A stretch of 64,000 nt of DNA from Fructilactobacillus cliffordii (GTDB lineage Bacteria; Bacillota; Bacilli; Lactobacillales; Lactobacillaceae). A program made the position numbers and the translations under genes. Position 1 is the stretch's first letter. The number at the start of each line of letters is the position of its first letter. Below the pieces are notes generated by a model. It saw nothing but the letters and a program-made list of their open reading frames with translations, was not told the origin of the DNA and did not search any database. The stretch lies in the NCBI RefSeq assembly GCF_024029355.1, contig NZ_CP097117.1, positions 1 through 64,000 of the forward strand, read 5' to 3'. This document shows, piece after piece, positions 50,883-60,237 of this stretch.

Positions 50883-51635
50883 ATGGAGCAAGTGCAACTA
50901 CGACCAGACGAACGAATCGACCAATTATACCGAAATCACATCCAAATCATTCAAAGTGATGCGGTGTTTTCCTTTTCGTTAGATGCGGTCATGCTGGCTC
51001 ATTTTGCAAACGTAAAGCGCAGTGCCAAAGCCCAAATTGTTGACTTGTGTGCTGGAAATGGAGCGGTGGGTTTGTTTTTAAGTCAAAAAACGCACGGTCA
51101 GATTACAGAGGTCGAGATTCAATCCCGGTTGTGTGACATGGCGGAGCGCAGTGTCCAGTTAAACCAGTTAGAGCAACAGGTGCGGGTGGTTCATGCCGAC
51201 CTTAACGATAGCTTACATTACTTTGCCAAGGAATCGGTTGATGCGGTCACGGTTAATCCACCGTATTTTCCCGTGAAAGTAACCAGTAAAAAAAATCCGA
51301 ATCCGTATCTAGCAATTGCGCGCCACGAGTTAAAGACCAATCTAACTCAGGTGGTTACAACGGCTAGTGATCTTTTGAAAACCGGCGGGAAACTGTTTAT
51401 GGTTCACCGACCGGACCGGTTGCCAGAGATTCTAGCCGAATTACAAGCTCATCGGTTGGCTCCCAAAGAGATTCAGTTTGTTTATCCTCGGGCAAATCAG
51501 GATGCGAACATGGTTTTAATTGCAGCGCGTAAGGATGGGCAAGCCAGCGGTCTCAAGGTCAGGCCTGCCATCGTTGTTTATGCAGGAGAAACGTATACCC
51601 CCTTTGTGCAGGAACTTTTATATGGAAGCAAATAA
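50883..51635 (+). CDS. SAM-dependent methyltransferase, TrmN6/YabB-like (tRNA m6A37)
   Basis: 250 residues from the ATG at 50883 (GAGGAGAAAACGG upstream). SAM motif [15 protein letters not shown] and the N6-adenine catalytic motif NPPYFP (about residue 125). This matches YabB/TrmN6, methylating A37 of tRNA. It overlaps the GIY-YIG gene start by 14 bases; the pair is the same as yabB-yazA in Bacillus. Confidence 0.88.
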   Translation: MEQVQLRPDERIDQLYRNHIQIIQSDAVFSFSLDAVMLAHFANVKRSAKAQIVDLCAGNGAVGLFLSQKTHGQITEVEIQSRLCDMAERSVQLNQLEQQVRVVHADLNDSLHYFAKESVDAVTVNPPYFPVKVTSKKNPNPYLAIARHELKTNLTQVVTTASDLLKTGGKLFMVHRPDRLPEILAELQAHRLAPKEIQFVYPRANQDANMVLIAARKDGQASGLKVRPAIVVYAGETYTPFVQELLYGSK

Positions 51636-51915
51636 ATTATTTTATTTTTACGTTCTGTTATGTGATGATGGGTCTTTTTACGGTGGCTTTACCACTGACG
51701 TATCCAAACGATTTCAGACACATCGAAGCGGCAAGGGAGCTAAATATACCAAAGTGCATCAACCAGTGTGCGTTCTTTATTCAGAAGCCTTTACGAATAA
51801 ACGGGCAGCATTACAAGCTGAATATCGCTTTAAGCATCAATCTCGTCAGCAAAAAGAACGGTTTTTACAAGCACAGGGACTGACGCCACGGCAATGGAGG
51901 TTGTCGAGCAATTAG
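51622..51915 (+). CDS. yazA: GIY-YIG nuclease-domain protein (YazA/UPF0213)
   Basis: 97 residues from the ATG at 51622. The GIY-YIG motif appears as [16 protein letters not shown], then [15 protein letters not shown] with the conserved Arg and Tyr, and [10 protein letters not shown] with the catalytic Glu region. Member of the small UPF0213 group. It overlaps the preceding methyltransferase gene. DNA substrate and role unknown. Confidence 0.88.
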   Translation: MEANKLFYFYVLLCDDGSFYGGFTTDVSKRFQTHRSGKGAKYTKVHQPVCVLYSEAFTNKRAALQAEYRFKHQSRQQKERFLQAQGLTPRQWRLSSN

Positions 51916-51916
51916 G

Positions 51917-51945
51917 TTGTTTTTTGTGGCGCTTTTTTGTATAAT
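51917..51945 (+). promoter_or_regulatory. rpsB promoter
   Basis: TTGTTT at 51917, 17-base spacer, TATAAT at 51940, leading into the rpsB leader. Confidence 0.7.
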
Positions 51946-51948
51946 GAA

Positions 51949-52047
51949 TCTTGGTATTAAATTACTAATACGCACCCAAGACGTTTTTCCTGGTAGTGCT
52001 CGGTTGAGTTCTGGGAATAATTTTGGGGAGGAAAAAACTATTTTTTA
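51949..52047 (+). promoter_or_regulatory. rpsB 5' leader with conserved-looking hairpin (candidate S2 binding site)
   Basis: The ~105-base leader holds a hairpin: TCTTGG / CCAAGA outer arms (51949-51981) around TATTA / TAATA with an asymmetric internal loop. A second weaker fold follows (TTCC with GGAA, to about 52018). Ribosomal-protein leaders often bind their own product; here that would be S2. No proof beyond shape. Confidence 0.4.
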
Positions 52048-52059
52048 TGGAGGCTGATT

Positions 52060-52803
52060 ATGGCTGTAGTAACAATGAAACAATTATTAGAAGCTGGGGT
52101 TCACTTCGGACACCAGACCCGTCGTTGGAATCCAAAGATGGCTAAGTACATCTTTACGGAACGGAACGGAATTTACATCATCGACTTACAAAAGACGGTG
52201 AAACTTCTGGGAGTTGCTTACAACTTCATGAAGGATTCTGCTGCTGATGACGCTGTAGTTCTGTTTGTAGGAACTAAGAAACAAGCACAAGATTCAGTTG
52301 AAGAAGAAGCTAAACGTTCTGGTGCTTTTTACGTTAACCACCGTTGGTTGGGGGGAACCTTAACTAACTGGAACACCATCCAAAAACGGATTAAGTACTT
52401 GAAAGACCTGAAGAAAATGGCTACTGACGGTACTTTTGAACGGTTGCCAAAGAAAGAAGCTTCATTATTAGTTAAGCAAACTGAAAAGTTGGAACGTTTC
52501 TTAGGCGGAATCGAAGACATGCCTAAGGTTCCGGATGTAATGTTCATCGTGGATCCTCACAAAGAGCAAATTGCTTTGAAAGAAGCACAAAAATTAAACA
52601 TTCCAGTAATTGCAATGGTTGATAATGATCCAGACGGAATTGATTACGTAATTCCTTCTAACGATGATGCCATTCGGGCCATTCGTTTGATTACTTCGAC
52701 GATGGCTGACGCTATCATTGAAGGTCGTCAAGGTGAAGATGAAGTTAGTGAAGCATCCTTCGAACAAAGTGATGAAGAACCAGCTTCTGAAAACGAAGAA
52801 TAA
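52060..52803 (+). CDS. rpsB: 30S ribosomal protein S2
   Basis: 247 residues, normal length plus a short acidic C-terminal tail ([11 protein letters not shown]). S2 signatures [42 protein letters not shown] and [19 protein letters not shown]. Start ATG at 52060 after GGAGGCTGATT. First gene of the rpsB-tsf-pyrH-frr run; a terminator lies before tsf. Confidence 0.98.
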   Translation: MAVVTMKQLLEAGVHFGHQTRRWNPKMAKYIFTERNGIYIIDLQKTVKLLGVAYNFMKDSAADDAVVLFVGTKKQAQDSVEEEAKRSGAFYVNHRWLGGTLTNWNTIQKRIKYLKDLKKMATDGTFERLPKKEASLLVKQTEKLERFLGGIEDMPKVPDVMFIVDPHKEQIALKEAQKLNIPVIAMVDNDPDGIDYVIPSNDDAIRAIRLITSTMADAIIEGRQGEDEVSEASFEQSDEEPASENEE

Positions 52804-52814
52804 TTAATTATCTG

Positions 52815-52861
52815 GCTGACTCTGTTTAGACCATTTCGGCCTAGTCGAGTCAGCTTTTTTA
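52815..52861 (+). terminator. Terminator/attenuator between rpsB and tsf
   Basis: Stem GCTGACTC / GAGTCAGC plus inner TAG / CTA pairing, then T6. It may reduce tsf relative to rpsB. Confidence 0.75.
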
Positions 52862-52882
52862 GACAAAAAGGAGTGCTAAGTG

Positions 52883-53737
52883 ATGGCTAATATTACTGCT
52901 AAACAAGTAAAAGAATTACGGGACAAAACTAGTGCCGGAATGATGGATGCCAAAAAGGCTTTAGTTGAAGCTGATGGTGACGAACAAAAAGCAATCGAAA
53001 TCCTACGGGAAAAAGGGGTTGCTAAAGCACGTAAGAAGAGTGGAAACACTGCTGCAAACGGATTAACCCAAGTAGCAATTGATGGTGACAAAGCTGCCAT
53101 CGTGGAAGTTAACTCTGAAACGGACTTTGTGGCTGCCAACGATGATTTCAAGAACTTAGTGGATGCCATTGCCAGTGTAGTTGCTTTAGAACAACCTGAA
53201 GACGTGGCTGCTGCTTTGCAGTTATCCCTTGGCGACGACACGGTCGAAGATGCCATTATTCACACGAGCCAAATTACTGGAGAAAAGATTACGTTACGTC
53301 GGTTTGAAACCATGACTAAGAGCGGCGACCAAATCTTTGGTAAGTACCTACACAATGGTGGAGAAATTGGTGTCCTAGTTAAACTGGATGGCGCTAATGA
53401 AACGGTTGCTAAAGACGTTGCCATGCACGTGGCTGCTGAAAACCCAGAATTCTTAACGCAATCTGACATTTCTGCAGAACGGTTAGATCACGAAAAGGAA
53501 GAATTGAAGAAAGAAGCCTTAAACGAAGGTAAACCAGAAAACATCGTCGAAAAGATGGTTGCTGGTCGTCTGCACAAATTCTTAGCTGGAATTTGTTTAG
53601 CTGACCAACCATTCGTTAAGGACCAAGACCAAACGGTTGCCCAATATGTGGAAGGCAATGGTGGTAAGTTAGCTGCCTTTGTTCGTTACCAAGTTGGTGA
53701 AGGAATTGAAGAAGCTACTGAAGCTGAAGACGAATAA
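52883..53737 (+). CDS. tsf: Elongation factor Ts
   Basis: 284 residues from the ATG at 52883 (AAAAGGAG upstream). N-terminal UBA-like region AKQVKELRDKTSAGMMDAKK; core contacts to EF-Tu in VNSETDFVAAND and MHVAAENPEFL. Guanine-nucleotide exchange factor of EF-Tu. Usual place behind rpsB. Confidence 0.97.
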   Translation: MANITAKQVKELRDKTSAGMMDAKKALVEADGDEQKAIEILREKGVAKARKKSGNTAANGLTQVAIDGDKAAIVEVNSETDFVAANDDFKNLVDAIASVVALEQPEDVAAALQLSLGDDTVEDAIIHTSQITGEKITLRRFETMTKSGDQIFGKYLHNGGEIGVLVKLDGANETVAKDVAMHVAAENPEFLTQSDISAERLDHEKEELKKEALNEGKPENIVEKMVAGRLHKFLAGICLADQPFVKDQDQTVAQYVEGNGGKLAAFVRYQVGEGIEEATEAEDE

Positions 53738-53747
53738 TTAATTTGAC

Positions 53748-53783
53748 TAAAGACTAGCAATTAACGTTGCTAGTCTTTTTTTC
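53748..53783 (+). terminator. Terminator of tsf
   Basis: 12-bp stem AAAGACTAGCAA / TTGCTAGTCTTT with a 6-base loop and T tail. Confidence 0.85.
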
Positions 53784-53862
53784 TGCCGTTACTGAGTCTG
53801 TTGTTAGATTACGATTTATGCTAAAATTAACGTAACAATTAATGCTTTCAGGGGGATATTTA

Positions 53863-54585
53863 ATGGCTGACGTAAAATACAAGCGGGTTGTTTTAAAACT
53901 TAGTGGGGAAGCCCTGGCTGGTGCCAAGGGTTTTGGAATCAATCCGCCCGTAATTAAAAAAATTGCCGATGAAATTCGTGACGTTTACAATCAAGGGATT
54001 CAAATTGCGATTGTCGTTGGTGGTGGAAACATGTGGCGTGGAGAAGCCGGTGCCGAAATGGGAATGGAACGTGCTCAAGCCGATTACATCGGAATGTTAT
54101 CCACGATTATGAATGGATTAGCATTGCAAGATAACCTAGAATCAGCGGGAGTTCCCACCCGATTACAAACTTCGATTGAAATGCGCCAAATTGCAGAGCC
54201 ATACATTCGACGTAAAGCCGTGCGGCACCTGGAAAAAGGACGAATCGTTATCTTTTCTGGAGGGACCGGTAATCCATACTTCTCAACGGATACGACGGCT
54301 GTTCTTCGAGCTGCTGAAATTGATGCTGATGCCATTTTGATGGCTAAAAATGGAGTGGACGGAATTTACTCGGCGGATCCAAACACTGATCCAGATGCCA
54401 AGAAGTTCACCAAGCTAACTCAAATGGATATCCTGAACAAAGGCTTACACGTAATGGATTCAACTGCTAGTTCTTTATCAATGGATAATAACATCCCACT
54501 GGTGGTCTTTAACCTGAATGAACCAGGGAACATTAAAAAAGTCATTGAAGGCCAAAATATTGGAACGATTGTGGAGGGGAAATAA
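53863..54585 (+). CDS. pyrH: Uridylate kinase (UMP kinase)
   Basis: 240 residues from the ATG at 53863 (AGGGGGATATTTA upstream). Amino-acid-kinase fold: [31 protein letters not shown] and [18 protein letters not shown]. It makes UDP from UMP. Its stop overlaps the frr ATG (TAATG). Confidence 0.97.
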   Translation: MADVKYKRVVLKLSGEALAGAKGFGINPPVIKKIADEIRDVYNQGIQIAIVVGGGNMWRGEAGAEMGMERAQADYIGMLSTIMNGLALQDNLESAGVPTRLQTSIEMRQIAEPYIRRKAVRHLEKGRIVIFSGGTGNPYFSTDTTAVLRAAEIDADAILMAKNGVDGIYSADPNTDPDAKKFTKLTQMDILNKGLHVMDSTASSLSMDNNIPLVVFNLNEPGNIKKVIEGQNIGTIVEGK

Positions 54586-55151
54586 TGCCAATGAATACCA
54601 AAGAATTGACTCAAGAAACAAAACGCAAAATGGATCGCGCTCAGTCGGTCTTGGAAAATGACCTAGGGCAAATGCGGGCTGGCCGTGCTAACGCTAGCAT
54701 CTTAAAACCAGTGGTGGTTGATTACTATGGTGCGCAAACTCCATTGGCTCAAGTGGCTTCGATTTCAATTCCAGAACCACGGATGCTGATGATTTCTCCG
54801 TATGATAAAACCGCGTTAGAAAACATTGAAAAGGGAATTTTAGAAGCTGATTTGGGATTAAATCCGATGAATGATGGAGACAACATTCGGATTCAAATTC
54901 CACAATTAACGAACGAACGGCGCCAAGAAATTGCGAAAAAAGCCAAGGCGACTGGAGAACAAAGCAAGGTTGCAATTCGAAACGTTCGTCGCGAAGCAAT
55001 GGATGCCATCAAACAAGCTAACAAAGATGATGAAGTTAATGATGACGAAGCGCACCAGTTAGAAGATCAAATTCAAAAACTGACGGATAGTGCCATTAAA
55101 GGAATTGATCAAATCGTGAAGGATAAGCAAGCATCCATCATGAACGATTAA
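54585..55151 (+). CDS. frr: Ribosome recycling factor
   Basis: 188 residues. Family blocks LGQMRAGRANASILKPVVVD, YYGAQTPLAQVASI and the C-terminal AIRNVRREAMDAIK then QLEDQIQKLTD. It splits the post-termination ribosome with EF-G. Overlaps the pyrH stop by one base; a second ATG two codons later is also possible. Confidence 0.97.
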   Translation: MPMNTKELTQETKRKMDRAQSVLENDLGQMRAGRANASILKPVVVDYYGAQTPLAQVASISIPEPRMLMISPYDKTALENIEKGILEADLGLNPMNDGDNIRIQIPQLTNERRQEIAKKAKATGEQSKVAIRNVRREAMDAIKQANKDDEVNDDEAHQLEDQIQKLTDSAIKGIDQIVKDKQASIMND

Positions 55152-55170
55152 GCTAGAGGAGCACGTAATC

Positions 55171-55569
55171 ATGGAAGATGAAGCAGTAACACCAGGAACC
55201 CCTGAATTTGATAAGATGATGTTTAAGTTAAAGCAACCAATTAATGCGGTTAATCAGACTCAGTTTCAGTTTAACGATCAGCAACTAACGGAAATTCAAC
55301 CGGGCATTTATGTCCTGCCAGTTTATGTGCAGGATGACTTTAACTTGTTCTTGGTGGGAGGTCGACTCGTGCAGTCTGATTGGGTCCTTGCTTTTTCCCA
55401 TGGTACGATTGAAGCGGGAAATCAGGTTACGGATTTAAGCGAACCGATTCCCACCGGTGATGGTTTGAACCAATTAGGAGTACAAAGCCCAACCAGTGCG
55501 AATGATTTGTTAGAGTATTTTGACCAGCTTGTTCAGGCAGGTGTGGGCGAATGGAATTTGATTAAGTAA
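55171..55569 (+). CDS. Unknown protein between frr and uppS
   Basis: 132 residues, no signal peptide or membrane helix. The sequence is acidic and looks mixed beta/alpha (IQPGIYVLPVYVQDDFNLFL, WVLAFSHGTIEAGNQV, SANDLLEYFDQLVQAG). Start ATG at 55171 after AGAGGAGCACGTAATC. It lies in an otherwise conserved run, 19 bases after frr. I do not recognise the family. Confidence 0.65.
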   Translation: MEDEAVTPGTPEFDKMMFKLKQPINAVNQTQFQFNDQQLTEIQPGIYVLPVYVQDDFNLFLVGGRLVQSDWVLAFSHGTIEAGNQVTDLSEPIPTGDGLNQLGVQSPTSANDLLEYFDQLVQAGVGEWNLIK

Positions 55570-55618
55570 AGGGTGAGGTTGCTCATCCTTTCTTTACTTT
55601 TTGGAGCGAGGTAGTTTG

Positions 55619-56359
55619 ATGGAAATTACGGAATTAGAGCGAAAACGGGTCCCGAAACACGTTGCTATTATTATGGATGGTAACGGTCGGTGGGCCCAGC
55701 GACGGCATCTTCCCCGAATTGCTGGGCATAAGCGGGGCATGGATGTGGTTGAAGACATCACGATTGCCGCTAGTGACCTTGGGGTGCAGGTGTTAACGCT
55801 CTATGCCTTTTCAACGGAAAATTGGAAACGGCCCGAAACCGAGGTTAATTACTTGATGAGCTTGCCCACCCGTTTTTTTAATAAATTTGTCCCTAAACTA
55901 ATTGCTAATAACGTCCGGGTCAAAACCATTGGTGACAACGAGCAATTGCCGGCAGAAACGCAAAAAGCGGTCCGAAAAGCGCAGTTAGATACTCAGGCCT
56001 GTGATGGGATGATTTTAAATTTTGCGTTGAACTATGGTTCGCGGACTGAGATTACGGAAGCCGTGCAGGAAATCGCGACAGAAGTGCATGATGGTCAAAT
56101 TGCTCCCGAAGAAATTACTGAGCAAACGGTTCAAAATCACTTGAAAACCAACTTTTTAGGCGAGCTGGCTGATCCAGATTTATTGATTCGGACCAGTGGC
56201 GAAGAACGCATCTCTAACTTTTTACTGTGGCAATTAGCTTATAGTGAACTCGCTTTTACGTCCAAACTCTGGCCCGATTTTACGCCCGCTGATTTTGAAG
56301 CGGAGTTGCTGGATTTTCAACAACGAAACCGCCGCTTTGGCGGTCTGAAAAATAAGTAG
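55619..56359 (+). CDS. uppS: Undecaprenyl diphosphate synthase
   Basis: 246 residues from the ATG at 55619 (GAGCGAGG upstream). cis-prenyltransferase motifs: HVAIIMDGNGRWAQRR with catalytic Asp, GHKRGMDVVED, LYAFSTENWKRP and the late PDLLIRTSGEERISNFLLW. It makes the C55 carrier for wall synthesis. Followed by cdsA. Confidence 0.97.
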   Translation: MEITELERKRVPKHVAIIMDGNGRWAQRRHLPRIAGHKRGMDVVEDITIAASDLGVQVLTLYAFSTENWKRPETEVNYLMSLPTRFFNKFVPKLIANNVRVKTIGDNEQLPAETQKAVRKAQLDTQACDGMILNFALNYGSRTEITEAVQEIATEVHDGQIAPEEITEQTVQNHLKTNFLGELADPDLLIRTSGEERISNFLLWQLAYSELAFTSKLWPDFTPADFEAELLDFQQRNRRFGGLKNK

Positions 56360-56373
56360 GAGAATTAATTACC

Positions 56374-57162
56374 ATGAAGCAGAGAATTATTACCGCAGTG
56401 GTGGCCCTGGCCATTTTTATTCCCATCATTTTAATGGGTGGTTGGCTAGTCGAACTAGCAGCCGTGGCATTAGCACTGGTTGCCATGGCAGAAGTGTTTA
56501 TCATGAAAAAGCAAATCATTATTTCCGTGGAAGCCTTGATTGCTTTTGTAGGGGTGGCAGCCTTGGTCTTGCCTAGTTTAATTACGGGCTGGCTTCCTGC
56601 TAACGTTAGTCCCAATTTTGCTTTTTACATTTTAGTTTTATTGCTACTTTTGTGTACTGTGTTTTTCAACAAGAGTTTTAATTTTGATGATGCGGGTGTG
56701 TATACACTAGCGATGCTCTACATCGGGTTTGGCTTTCACTACTTTGTGATGGCACGTCACGATGGGTTAGTCGTTCTGTTTTATGCCCTGCTAATCGTTT
56801 GGTGTACTGATACGGGTGCTTATTTCATCGGTAAGTACATGGGAAAGCACAAGTTGGCACCGCACGTTTCTCCTAACAAAACCTGGGAAGGTTCTGTCGG
56901 GGGCGTGCTTGTGGCAACGATAGTTTGTACCGTTTACGTGATGTTCTTCCCGGTTAGTCATGCGAGTTTAATGACCATGATTTTATTGACTGTTATTTTA
57001 TCCATCGCGGGTCAATTAGGAGACTTAGTTGAATCTGCTTTGAAGCGGTACTATGGAGTGAAAGACTCTGGAAAGATTCTTCCCGGTCACGGTGGGATTT
57101 TAGATCGTTTTGATAGTTTGTTGTTTGTGCTGCCGTTGCTCCATCTGTTAGGAATTGTGTAA
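56374..57162 (+). CDS. cdsA: Phosphatidate cytidylyltransferase
   Basis: 262 residues, about eight helices. The CDP-diglyceride synthase signature spans WCTDTGAYFIGKYMGKHKL and SPNKTWEGSVGG, and continues to KDSGKILPGHGGILDRFDS. It makes CDP-diacylglycerol for phospholipid synthesis. 14 bases behind uppS. Confidence 0.96.
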   Translation: MKQRIITAVVALAIFIPIILMGGWLVELAAVALALVAMAEVFIMKKQIIISVEALIAFVGVAALVLPSLITGWLPANVSPNFAFYILVLLLLLCTVFFNKSFNFDDAGVYTLAMLYIGFGFHYFVMARHDGLVVLFYALLIVWCTDTGAYFIGKYMGKHKLAPHVSPNKTWEGSVGGVLVATIVCTVYVMFFPVSHASLMTMILLTVILSIAGQLGDLVESALKRYYGVKDSGKILPGHGGILDRFDSLLFVLPLLHLLGIV

Positions 57163-57181
57163 ATGAAAGGCAGGTGGTCTT

Positions 57182-58459
57182 TTGATAACCACAATTATTA
57201 GTTTTATCATTGTTTTTGGAATTCTCGTGTTTGTCCACGAATTTGGGCACTTTATCGTGGCAAAACGCGCAGGGATTATGGTACGAGAATTTTCGATTGG
57301 AATGGGACCTAAGCTCTTTTTTTATCGGAAAAATCATACGACCTACACGATTCGGTTACTCCCGCTTGGTGGGTACGTTCGCCTAGCCGGAAGTGCTGAT
57401 GATGAAGATGATCAAATTAAGCCGGGGGTAACCGTTAAATTACAGTTAAACCAGCAACCGCAAGTAATAAAAATTGATTTGAGTCAGAAAAGTAATGTGT
57501 TTCAGGGTATTCCCGTTCAAGTTACTAAAGCTGATCTAGTGCATGACTTGTTCATTGAAGGATACGAAAATGGCGATGAAAGTGAACTCAAACGCTTTCC
57601 TGTTAATCACGATGCTATTTTAGTTAATCCAGAGGGAATCGAGTTGCAAATTGCACCGGCTGACGTTCAATTTCAAAATGCACCGGTAGGGAAAAAATTG
57701 CTGGTAAACGCCGCTGGAATTTTTAATAACGTGTTGCTAGCGATTGTAGCGTTTACGTTGTTAGCCTTCCTACAGGGTGGGGTAGCCAGTAATTCCAACC
57801 AAATCCAAATTTCTAAAAATCAACCGAGTGTTGCTAAACAAGCTGGAATTAAAAGTGGAGATCGGATTGTCGCCGTTGATGGACAGCAGACCAAAGATTT
57901 CAATTCCGTGGCGACCCAGATTAGTAAACGACCGAAGCAACGGGTGACGCTGACGGTGGTTGAGCAAGGAAAGCGCCGCAACATTACCCTTACCACTGAA
58001 GCCCAAACCGTTCAAAAGAAACGAGTAGGAATGATTGGGGTAACAAAGTCTGTGAACCCGAGTTTAACGGCAAAATTGACCGCTGGTTTTACCCAAACCT
58101 GGTCTAGTACCAAAATGTTAGGCTCAGCTTTATGGCGGATGGTTTCGGGACACTTCTCGTTAAATGATCTAGGGGGACCCGTAGCAATCTACGCAAGTAC
58201 CTCGCAAGCAACTGCTTATGGATTAGTGGGAGTGGTCTCATTACTAGCTTGGTTATCGATTAACTTGGCTGTGATTAACTTAATCCCCATCCCGGCCCTC
58301 GATGGTGGTAAAATCTTGTTAAATCTAATTGAATTAGTTCGGAGAAAAACGCTATCTGAAAAAGTTGAAACGGGGATTACCTTGGTTGGTTTTGCCTTCT
58401 TAGCCGTTTTGATGATTTTGGTAACTTGGAATGATATAATGCGGTACTTTATTCGTTAA
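57182..58459 (+). CDS. rseP: Site-2 zinc metalloprotease RseP/RasP
   Basis: 425 residues from the TTG at 57182 (GGCAGGTGG upstream). Helix 1 carries HEFGHF (residues 20-25, zinc site); a PDZ domain lies at about 205-285 (KQAGIKSGDRIVAVDGQQTK); and the C-terminal IPALDGGKILLNLIE supplies the second active-site Asp. Cleaves anti-sigma factors and signal-peptide remnants within the membrane. Usual uppS-cdsA-rseP-proS order. Confidence 0.95.
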   Translation: MITTIISFIIVFGILVFVHEFGHFIVAKRAGIMVREFSIGMGPKLFFYRKNHTTYTIRLLPLGGYVRLAGSADDEDDQIKPGVTVKLQLNQQPQVIKIDLSQKSNVFQGIPVQVTKADLVHDLFIEGYENGDESELKRFPVNHDAILVNPEGIELQIAPADVQFQNAPVGKKLLVNAAGIFNNVLLAIVAFTLLAFLQGGVASNSNQIQISKNQPSVAKQAGIKSGDRIVAVDGQQTKDFNSVATQISKRPKQRVTLTVVEQGKRRNITLTTEAQTVQKKRVGMIGVTKSVNPSLTAKLTAGFTQTWSSTKMLGSALWRMVSGHFSLNDLGGPVAIYASTSQATAYGLVGVVSLLAWLSINLAVINLIPIPALDGGKILLNLIELVRRKTLSEKVETGITLVGFAFLAVLMILVTWNDIMRYFIR

Positions 58460-58480
58460 TAGTAGGAGTGATAAACAAAG

Positions 58481-60187
58481 ATGAAACAATCAAGAATGTT
58501 AATTCCGACCCAGAAACAGGATCCTACGGGGGCCGAGGCCCTGAGTCACAGGATGTTACTGCGGGCTGGTTATATTCAACAAGTATCAGCCGGAACGTAT
58601 GCGTACTTACCGTTGGCTTATCGGGTGCTTGAAAAAATTGAACGGATTATTAAACGAGCAATGGATGACTCTGGAGCCTGTGAAATGCTGGTTCCAGAAA
58701 TCATTCCTGCTCAATTCTGGCAGGATTCCGGCCGTTACGATACCTATGGTGATGAATTGTTTAAGCTCAAAAACCGCCACGACACGGAATTTATTTTAGG
58801 ACCAACACACGAAGAAACCTTTACGGAATTGATTAAGAGCTCAGTCAAGTCCTACAAAAAGTTACCGTTAAACTTGTATCAAATTCAAAGCAAGTTTCGT
58901 GATGAAGACCGACCCCGGTATGGATTACTCCGGAGTCGGGAATTCTTGATGCTCGATTCTTATTCTTTCTCCGCTAACGAAGCGGATTTAGATCAAATTT
59001 ATAAAGAAATGCGCGGGGCGTTTGAAGCCATCTTTAACCAAATCGGACTGTCCTACCGAGGCATCATTGGGGATAGTGGCAGCATGGGTGGCTCTGATTC
59101 AATGGAATTTTCTGCTCCGGCAGCCGTGGGGGAAGATACGATTGTTTATTCCAATGATAGTGAATACGCTGCTAACTTGGAAATGGCCACGAACATGTTT
59201 GTCCCCCAGAAATCACATGCAGAAGCCCAGCCATTGGAACTGGTTGATACTTCAGATGTCAAAACGATTGACCAGGTAACTGAATTCTTTGACGTTCACC
59301 CTGATCAAGTGGTCAAGAGTTTGCTGTACCTCGCTGATGAACAACCAGTGATTGTGTTAACGCGTGGCGATCAGGTTGCCAACGAAGCTAAGTTAAAACA
59401 CGTTTTAGGCGCTGATACGTTAGAATTAGCCACACCCGCTCAGGCGGCAGAATTATTAGACGTCCAACCGGGTGCGGTGGGTCCTTTTGATTTGTCGGCT
59501 GAAACGAGGGTCATCGCGGATGAATACGTCCAACCCATGGTGAATGCCATTGTGGGTGCTAACCAAACTGGCAAGCATTATCAAGGCTTTAACCCGACAA
59601 GAGATTTACCTGATTTAGAGTATGCGGATGTCCGTACGGTTAAAGAGGGAGACATTTCGCCCGATGGGAGTGGTGAACTCCAGTTTACCAAGGGAATTGA
59701 AATTGGCCATATCTTTAAACTGGGGACCCGGTATTCAAAGGTGCTGGGGGCTGATATTCTTGATGAAAACGGCCGGCAACAACCAATTATCATGGGTTGT
59801 TACGGGATTGGAGTTAGCCGTTTACTATCTGCCGTAGCTGAACAGCAGGCTGACGAAAACGGGCTGGTCTGGCCAACGGCAATTGCTCCGTTTGATGTGC
59901 ATGTGATTCCCACGAACGTTAAAAAGGAAGAACAGGCAGAATTAGCCACGCAAATCACGACTAGCTTAGAAGAAGCTGGCTTCGAAGTGCTAGTTGATGA
60001 TCGCAAAGAACGGGCCGGGGTTAAATTTGCTGATTCCGACTTAATCGGAGTTCCGATTCGGGTCACTATCGGAAAAAAAGCCGATGAGGGAATCGTGGAA
60101 GTTAAAATCAGAAAAACCGGCGAAACGGTTGAAACTAAGGTTGATGATTTACAAAACACGATTAAAATTTTAGCAAAAGAGATTTAG
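58481..60187 (+). CDS. proS: Prolyl-tRNA synthetase (bacterial type)
   Basis: 568 residues. Class II motifs: motif 2 [21 protein letters not shown] and motif 3 [13 protein letters not shown] (split for length), with the GPTHEE loop [14 protein letters not shown]. The INS editing domain spans about residues 225-405. C-terminal anticodon-binding domain from about 465. Start ATG at 58481 after TAGGAGTG. Confidence 0.96.
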   Translation: MKQSRMLIPTQKQDPTGAEALSHRMLLRAGYIQQVSAGTYAYLPLAYRVLEKIERIIKRAMDDSGACEMLVPEIIPAQFWQDSGRYDTYGDELFKLKNRHDTEFILGPTHEETFTELIKSSVKSYKKLPLNLYQIQSKFRDEDRPRYGLLRSREFLMLDSYSFSANEADLDQIYKEMRGAFEAIFNQIGLSYRGIIGDSGSMGGSDSMEFSAPAAVGEDTIVYSNDSEYAANLEMATNMFVPQKSHAEAQPLELVDTSDVKTIDQVTEFFDVHPDQVVKSLLYLADEQPVIVLTRGDQVANEAKLKHVLGADTLELATPAQAAELLDVQPGAVGPFDLSAETRVIADEYVQPMVNAIVGANQTGKHYQGFNPTRDLPDLEYADVRTVKEGDISPDGSGELQFTKGIEIGHIFKLGTRYSKVLGADILDENGRQQPIIMGCYGIGVSRLLSAVAEQQADENGLVWPTAIAPFDVHVIPTNVKKEEQAELATQITTSLEEAGFEVLVDDRKERAGVKFADSDLIGVPIRVTIGKKADEGIVEVKIRKTGETVETKVDDLQNTIKILAKEI

Positions 60188-60189
60188 GC

Positions 60190-60218
60190 AAAAGACCAGC
60201 GGCAGACTGGTCTTTTTT
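60190..60218 (+). terminator. Terminator between proS and polC
   Basis: 10-bp stem AAAAGACCAG / CTGGTCTTTT with a 7-base loop and T6. Confidence 0.82.
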
Positions 60219-60237
60219 GCACCACAGGAGGTTATTA

